64,000 bases of DNA from the NCBI GenBank assembly GCA_947625815.1, contig CANQPU010000001.1, positions 1-64,000 on the forward strand, read 5' to 3'. The translations under genes were made by a program, and so were the position numbers. Source of the DNA: an uncultured Oscillospiraceae bacterium (lineage in GTDB: Bacteria > Bacillota > Clostridia > Oscillospirales > Oscillospiraceae). The stretch's first letter is position 1. Each line of letters begins with the position of its first letter. Shown here in pieces: positions 59,208 through 64,000 of this stretch. The notes beneath the pieces are model-generated. The model was given only the letters and a program-made list of their open reading frames with translations. It did no database searches and was not told the origin of the DNA.

Positions 59208-60494
59208 TTACGCTTTCACGGTATAGATCCGAACGCCGTGGGCGGGGACCCGGGCAGTCAGGCGGCCGTTTTTCACCGCGCCGTCCGGGCCGCCCAGAAG
59301 CTCGGGGAGGATACCCGCGGGGAAGTCCGGGGCGTCCGCGCCCATCCGCGCGGGCCCGTCCTGAAAGTTGAAGAGGGCGAGGGTGACGGCGCCGCGGGCC
59401 GGGTCCTCCGAGCGCCAAACGGCGCCGGCGCTGTCCTTCATGACCTGCCGCGGCCTCGCGGTGGGGGACTGGAGGGCGAGAAGGCCGGGATGGGTGAGGA
59501 GGGAGAGGGTCCCGCCGTCAAGCAGGGGGAGATCGGCGCCCACCATCAGGGGGGAGCGGAAGAGGCACCACAGGGCCAGCATGGTCTTTTGCTCATCCGG
59601 GGTGAAATTGGTGAGCCGCTCGGCGTTGAAGCCGCGCCCCACGGTGCCTACGGGCAGCATGTCGCAGTCCGGCCAGCAGCCGGGGGAGGCGACATACTGC
59701 CAGATCTCGCAGAAGTCGAACATTTTCCGGAGGGCCTGCCAGCTGTCCCAGAAGTCGTCGGTGATGCGCCACATATTGGCGTAAGTGCAGTAGTGCGCGG
59801 CCTTTTCGATGAGCGCCGGACCGGGGGAGAGGCTGAGGACGATGGGCCGGCCGGTCTTCTCGATGGCCCTGGCGATCATCTCCACCTCATGGCCGCCCAT
59901 GTAGGGGCGGTCAACGTAGGCGTGGGTGTTGCAGATGTCGTCCACCTTGAGGAAATCCACGCCCCAGCCGGCGTACAGGGAGATGATGGAGTCGTAATAG
60001 GCCTGGCTTTCGGGCATGTCCCTGAGGCCGTACATGTCCGGGTCCCAGTCGCAGATGGAGTTGGGGTCCGCGATGATATCGGCGGTGATGTCCGTGCCGT
60101 AGACCGGAAGGTGCCGGTGGGCGGCGTCCCGGGGGATGCCGCGCATGATATGAATACCGAATTTTAGCCCCAGGGAGTGAATATACTCTGCCAGAGGGGC
60201 AAACCCTTTTCCGTTGGCGCTGGAGGGGAAGCGGGCGGGGTCGGGGAGGAACCGGCCGTAGCCGTCCATGACCCGCTCCCCGAAGGGGATGTACTGGAAC
60301 CGGTCCCGCTGCATCCCCGCGTCGGGGGCGTACCACTGGATATCCACCACCACGTACTCATAGCCTGAGGGGAGCAGGTGCCTGGCCATGTATTCGGCGT
60401 TGGCGCGGACGTCGGCCTCCGTCACCGCGGTGTCATAGCAGTCATAGCTGTTCCAGCCCCGGGGGGGCGTGGGCGCGAAAAGATTTTTGTCCAT
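59208..60494 (-). CDS. GH27 glycosidase (alpha-galactosidase/beta-L-arabinopyranosidase)
   Basis: A 428-residue enzyme with no signal peptide, so cytoplasmic. GH27 features are PPRGWNSYDCYD at the start, YVVVDIQWYA, the nucleophile Asp in WGVDFLKVDDICN, and the acid/base Asp in WRITDDFWDSWQ. FSPLM-type LFRSPLMVGADLP and a C-terminal beta domain follow. GH27 includes both alpha-galactosidases and beta-L-arabinopyranosidases, which differ by few residues; the GH43 neighbours favour a sugar from arabinogalactan-like chains. It starts 4 bp after the cytoplasmic GH43 gene. Confidence 0.9.
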   Translation of the reverse strand: MDKNLFAPTPPRGWNSYDCYDTAVTEADVRANAEYMARHLLPSGYEYVVVDIQWYAPDAGMQRDRFQYIPFGERVMDGYGRFLPDPARFPSSANGKGFAPLAEYIHSLGLKFGIHIMRGIPRDAAHRHLPVYGTDITADIIADPNSICDWDPDMYGLRDMPESQAYYDSIISLYAGWGVDFLKVDDICNTHAYVDRPYMGGHEVEMIARAIEKTGRPIVLSLSPGPALIEKAAHYCTYANMWRITDDFWDSWQALRKMFDFCEIWQYVASPGCWPDCDMLPVGTVGRGFNAERLTNFTPDEQKTMLALWCLFRSPLMVGADLPLLDGGTLSLLTHPGLLALQSPTARPRQVMKDSAGAVWRSEDPARGAVTLALFNFQDGPARMGADAPDFPAGILPELLGGPDGAVKNGRLTARVPAHGVRIYTVKA

Positions 60495-60498
60495 GGGA

Positions 60499-61818
60499 TC
60501 ACTCCTCCTTCAATTTGCCCCAGATCGCGCTGCCGTCCCCGCTGACCGTTGTGAGGCACAGGCACTGGCCGCCGTTCTCCAGATCGGGGCACCGCAGCAG
60601 CCGCGCCCCCTGAAAGAGCGGGTCGTCGGCCTGCAGGACCTCCTCTCGGGAGGTCTTCTGCCCGTCGAACATGTCCTCGAACCGGATGATCTCCCACCGG
60701 CCGCCCACGGGCTTTTCCTCCCTGAGGTCCTCCCCGCCGAAGGGCTCCGGGGAGAAGACCGGCCAACCGTCCAGAAAGAACATGGGCCGGACCATCATAT
60801 AAAACCGACGGAAGCTCTGGCGTCCGTCCTTTTCCAGCTTCCTGTTCACCGCGGCGCCGTCCCGGATGTGGTGGACGAAGAACCAGGCGTCCCGCACCGG
60901 GTCATAAAAGGGCACACCGTGCCCGGGGCCCCGGAGACCGCCCCACTCCCAGCCGGCCTCGGCCTGGCCGATCCTGGGGGCGGACGCCTTGAAGCGGTAG
61001 CTCCCGGCCAGCTTCTCCCCCAGAGACGAGCCGGCCAGATCCCGGCCGCGCCGGTCCAGATACGGGCCGGTCACGGAGCTTGAGCGGCCCACGCGGATAT
61101 CGTAGGTGTCGCCCAGCCAGCCGTAGGACTGGAAGAGGTAGAAATACCCGGTCTCGGGGACGTAACAGACCGAGGCGCCCTCCGGGCCGTCGGGGTGAGG
61201 GGGAGGGGACCTGTGGGAGATACATTTGCCCAGGCTTTTGGGGTCCCCGTCCAGGGAAAGACCGGTGGCGGGGTCCAGCTCCTTAATAAAGATGCCGCCG
61301 AAGAAGGAGCCGTAAACGAGAAAGACCCGCTCCCCGTCCCGGATGATGTGGGGGTCGATGGCGTTGGGGAGGGTGTCGTCCGTGCCCCAGGTGTCCGCGA
61401 CCACGCCCCGGTTCTCAAAGGGTCCGAGGGGATCCCGGGATGTGGCCAGCCAGATGCGCGACTCGGAGCTGCCGAAGGCCCGGGTGGCGGAGTAGTACAT
61501 GCGGTACTCCGCGCCGGTATACTCCACGAAGGGCGCCCAGAAGCTCCTTGTGGCGGCGTAACGCCGGCCGTTGTCCCGGCCCTGGGCGATGGCCTTCTCC
61601 GAGAGGACGCTGCCGTGGTATGTAAAATCCACCAGGTCATCGGAATAACGGACCGGAATGCCGATCCTGTCCCTGACCCCCAGCATCTCGCCGAAAGCGT
61701 CCGTGCAATAGGAATAGTATTTTTTTGTCACCGGATCGTACATCATGCCCGGATCGTGGGCGCCCGCCGGGGCATTCCGACGGACGTTATATTCGTTCAA
61801 AATCAGGGGTATTTTCAT
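60499..61818 (-). CDS. Cytoplasmic GH43 glycosidase
   Basis: A 439-residue enzyme without a signal peptide. The GH43 acids are placed in GAHDPGMMYDPVTKKYYSY, NAIDPHIIRDGERVFLVYGSFFGG and PEGASVCYVPETGYFYLFQSYGW. It is related to GH43 arabinanases but, being intracellular, should cut imported oligosaccharides. The C-terminal ~90 residues are a beta domain (RWEIIRFEDMF...SAIWGKLKE). AAAGG precedes the ATG. It shares a divergent promoter region with the solute-binding protein gene and is followed by GH27 in one operon. Confidence 0.9.
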   Translation of the reverse strand: MKIPLILNEYNVRRNAPAGAHDPGMMYDPVTKKYYSYCTDAFGEMLGVRDRIGIPVRYSDDLVDFTYHGSVLSEKAIAQGRDNGRRYAATRSFWAPFVEYTGAEYRMYYSATRAFGSSESRIWLATSRDPLGPFENRGVVADTWGTDDTLPNAIDPHIIRDGERVFLVYGSFFGGIFIKELDPATGLSLDGDPKSLGKCISHRSPPPHPDGPEGASVCYVPETGYFYLFQSYGWLGDTYDIRVGRSSSVTGPYLDRRGRDLAGSSLGEKLAGSYRFKASAPRIGQAEAGWEWGGLRGPGHGVPFYDPVRDAWFFVHHIRDGAAVNRKLEKDGRQSFRRFYMMVRPMFFLDGWPVFSPEPFGGEDLREEKPVGGRWEIIRFEDMFDGQKTSREEVLQADDPLFQGARLLRCPDLENGGQCLCLTTVSGDGSAIWGKLKEE

Positions 61819-62144
61819 TTTTGTTCCGACCTTTCGGAAAATATGCCGTCATTTTGACGATTTTAGAAAAAAGTAAATTGGCCCGCGGAAGGGGAGGGCT
61901 CCGGGCCGTCAAATTCGTGCAAATCGACCAAAAGCGAATTGACGCGGCGCCTGTCCACATAAAAATATCACAAATAAAATCATTGTCAAGTGTTGACTTT
62001 TGCGGGCCGGAAGTGTAAAATAGTTTTGAATTATTTCAGGAATATCCAAAATATTTGTTCGACTTACGGGAGGTCGCGAAATTTCCCGTCAAATTAAGCG
62101 CCGGGAGCGCCCCGTACCTTACGGCGCGGAACAAGGAGGACATC
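61819..62144. promoter_or_regulatory. Divergent promoter region of the glycan operons
   Basis: In this 326-bp spacer the minus promoter (TTGACA at 61984-61989, TATTTT at 61962-61967, 16-nt spacer) and plus promoter (TTGACT 61993-61998, TAAAAT 62016-62021, 17-nt spacer) have -35 boxes 3 nt apart. They form the inverted repeat TGTCAA-gtg-TTGACT. The plus transcript has a leader of about 115 nt ending in AAGGAGG. Confidence 0.8.
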
Positions 62145-64000
62145 ATGAGGGACAGAAAAGTGATCAAGAAACTCAGAGGCGGCCTTTCCCTGGTACTGGC
62201 ATTCCTTGTGCTCATACCCGGCACCGGTCTGGCCGCCTCGGCGGATGGACCGGCGGCCGCCGCCAGCGCGCCCGCCGCCCAAAACGCGCAGTTCGTCAGC
62301 GAGCGGATCTCCAACAACTACACAAAGGTGAGCGGGGGCTACAAGGCGCCGGCCTATTCCGGCCAGACGCTGGTGTTCCCCTTTGCCTCCGGCACTGGGG
62401 CTGAGCTTGCTGCCGATAACCGGGGCTACGCCGGCGGACAGGTTCTGGACGTGAACGCCGGAGACACGGTGGAGCTGAGGGTGAATGTCCCTGATCCGGG
62501 GCAGTATGCCGTCAGCTTTGACTATCTGTCCTACGACGCCTCCATCCTCCCGGTGGAGTTCGGCATGGAGGTGGACGGGGAGTACCCCTTCTATGAGTGC
62601 CGCAACGTGGAGCTCCAGTCCATTTGGCTCCCCAAGGCGGAGCCCGCCTTTGACCGCTACAACGACGAGGTCGTCACGGTGCCGGAGAAGGCGATGGAGT
62701 GGCAGACCCTCTATTTCCGCGACAGCTCCTACCGCCATTCCTCTCCGCTTCTGCTGGAGCTTGACGCGGGCGAACACATCTTCCGCTTCAACGTCAAGAG
62801 CGGCAATTTCCTCCTCGGCGCGCTGAATCTGGCCGCCCCCGAGACGGTCCCGGAGTATACGGGCTCCGAGAAGGCCGCGGGCAAGAACCTCATCTCCGTC
62901 CAGGGCGAGGATTACACCAGCACCAATGACAGCTCCGTCCACGCCCGCGTGGAATATGACACCTCCGTCACCCCCTATGAGATCAAGAACTCCGTCCTCA
63001 ACACCGTGGACTCCGACTCCTTCAACGCGGCCGGACAGGCTATTACATACAGCTTTGAGGTCGCCGAGGCCGGTTACTACTACATCGCCATGAACTACCG
63101 TCAGTCCGACAAGAACGACTTCCCGGTGTTCATGGATATCCGTGTGGACGGCCAGCTCCCCAACAGCGCCTTCCAGGGCTATCAGCTGGCCTATACCAGT
63201 AAGTATAAGGTCCACACCCTCCAGGATGCCGACGGCGGCAAGCTCTCCGTCTATCTGGAGCCCGGCACCCACACCATCTCCTATACCATCTCCCTGGACT
63301 CCATCTGCTACGTGCTGGAGGCCGTGGAGGAGGTCATGGCCGGCGTCAACGACCTGACCCTGGAGATCACCAAGGTCGCGGGGAACAACTCCGACAAGTA
63401 CAGGGACCTGAAGCTCTCCCGGTACATCCCCGGCCTTGAGGACACGCTGATGGGGTACGCCCAGGAGCTCAAGGACCTTGAGAAGAGCGCCCGGCATTTC
63501 ACCGCCAAGGGCAAGAACGTGGCCGTCATGTCCTCCATGGTCATCGCCGCGGATCAGCTCATCTCCCTGGCCGAGAACCCCGACGAGATCCCCTACCGTA
63601 TCGCGGAGCTCTCCTCCAGCACCAACTCCGTCAACCAGTACCTGGCCAACACCATCGACGCGCTCCTTGAGAACGCGGTGGCCATCGACAACATCTACGT
63701 CTATCAGGAGGAGGCCAAGCTCCCCAAGGGGCCCGGCTTCTTCAAGTCCCTCTGGATGTCCATCAAGCGCTTCTTCGCCTCCTTCACGGACCAGTCCTAC
63801 TCCGCCTCCAGCGGCGATCCCAGCCACCTTCAGGTCTGGGTCAACCGCTCCAGCCAGTACGTCCAGGTCATGCAGAAGATGATCGACGAGTACTTCACGC
63901 CGAAGACGGGGATCCAGGTGGACATCTCCATCATGCCCGACCAGTACAAGCTGGTCCTGGCCAACTCCTCCGGCTCGGCGCCCGACGTGGCCACCGGCAT
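62145..64000 (+). CDS. Modular extracellular solute-binding protein, 3' end cut by window
   Basis: The first 618 residues of a longer protein. Residues 1-34 are a signal peptide (VLIPGTGLAASA). Two CBM6/35-like beta domains appear at about 65-225 (VEFGMEVDGEYPFYE..., LLLELDAGEHIFRFNV) and 240-400 (FNAAGQAITYSFEVAEAGYYYIAMNYR, VYLEPGTHTISYTI). A helical region lies at 410-550. From about 560 the start of an ABC-transporter binding fold is clear: LQVWVNRSSQYVQVMQKMIDEYFTPKTGIQVDISIMPDQ. It probably captures oligosaccharides for the adjacent intracellular enzymes. AAGGAGG precedes the ATG. Confidence 0.82.
   Translation, partial: MRDRKVIKKLRGGLSLVLAFLVLIPGTGLAASADGPAAAASAPAAQNAQFVSERISNNYTKVSGGYKAPAYSGQTLVFPFASGTGAELAADNRGYAGGQVLDVNAGDTVELRVNVPDPGQYAVSFDYLSYDASILPVEFGMEVDGEYPFYECRNVELQSIWLPKAEPAFDRYNDEVVTVPEKAMEWQTLYFRDSSYRHSSPLLLELDAGEHIFRFNVKSGNFLLGALNLAAPETVPEYTGSEKAAGKNLISVQGEDYTSTNDSSVHARVEYDTSVTPYEIKNSVLNTVDSDSFNAAGQAITYSFEVAEAGYYYIAMNYRQSDKNDFPVFMDIRVDGQLPNSAFQGYQLAYTSKYKVHTLQDADGGKLSVYLEPGTHTISYTISLDSICYVLEAVEEVMAGVNDLTLEITKVAGNNSDKYRDLKLSRYIPGLEDTLMGYAQELKDLEKSARHFTAKGKNVAVMSSMVIAADQLISLAENPDEIPYRIAELSSSTNSVNQYLANTIDALLENAVAIDNIYVYQEEAKLPKGPGFFKSLWMSIKRFFASFTDQSYSASSGDPSHLQVWVNRSSQYVQVMQKMIDEYFTPKTGIQVDISIMPDQYKLVLANSSGSAPDVATG

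Noticed and set aside
62094-63827. 577-codon minus-strand open frame at the window end
   Set aside because: Antisense to the solute-binding protein gene, which has a signal peptide, AAGGAGG and a promoter.

Overview
The window is GC-rich chromosomal DNA with Gram-positive features: AAGGAGG-type ribosome binding sites, many TTGACA/TATAAT promoters, lipobox lipoproteins, S-layer homology (SLH) domains, an L10 leader RNA, Rex, a DnaD/DnaI primosome pair, IreB, RqcP, and a six-cysteine SCIFF peptide with its radical-SAM maturase. SCIFF is a hallmark of Clostridia. With this base composition I infer a high-GC member of the Oscillospiraceae or a relative. I see no prophage, transposase, CRISPR array, rRNA or tRNA; this is ordinary chromosome plus a carbohydrate-use region.

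Layout. 0-2.1 kb (minus): 5-formyl-THF cyclo-ligase, a DJ-1/PfpI protein and a WecG/TagA glycosyltransferase, next to a tandem hairpin repeat at the window edge. 2.2-9.2 kb (plus): dnaD-dnaI, then a yabM-yabN(mazG)-hup-yabO(rqcP) block and an AI-2E-type exporter. 9.3-11.1 kb (minus): an SLH protein and rex. 11.2-13.9 kb (plus): nifS-nadA-nifU, which couples Fe-S assembly to an Fe-S-dependent NAD enzyme. 14-23.5 kb (minus): transglutaminase-like lipoprotein, YigZ, HflX, scfB, scfA, Orn/Lys/Arg decarboxylase, a SurA/PrsA-like membrane protein, an NlpC/P60 hydrolase and a small unknown protein. 23.6-26.2 kb (plus): a metal-resistance operon (ArsR-type sensor with visible operator, separate HMA chaperone, Zn/Cd-type P-ATPase).

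26.4-36.4 kb is mostly minus strand: ireB, a Pro/Glu-linker protein, a coiled-coil surface protein, a MazF-type toxin without a visible antitoxin, alr, a lipoprotein, nnrD, a VanX-like dipeptidase, a Ca2+/cation antiporter, membrane proteins, and an SLH protein with 39 Glu-Pro repeats. 36.5-38.4 kb (plus): rubrerythrin, then the L10 leader with rplJ-rplL. 38.5-41.7 kb (minus): glpK and a large repetitive lipoprotein.

42-55.5 kb (plus) is a complete glycogen locus: glgB, glgP, glgC, glgD, glgA, a single-chain alpha-amylase/4-alpha-glucanotransferase fusion, and pgi. Together these cover synthesis from glucose-1-P, branching, phosphorolysis, trimming and entry into glycolysis. 55.6-64 kb is a glycan-use locus, probably for arabinose-containing side chains: two secreted GH43-like lipoproteins, a cytoplasmic GH27 and a cytoplasmic GH43, and a divergently transcribed, modular extracellular solute-binding protein cut by the window end. 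The most unusual items are this modular binding protein, the amylase-MalQ fusion, the hairpin-rich spacer before glgC, the two paired-hairpin repeat families, the nifS-nadA-nifU order, and a shared 'DPLVT' surface-protein family.
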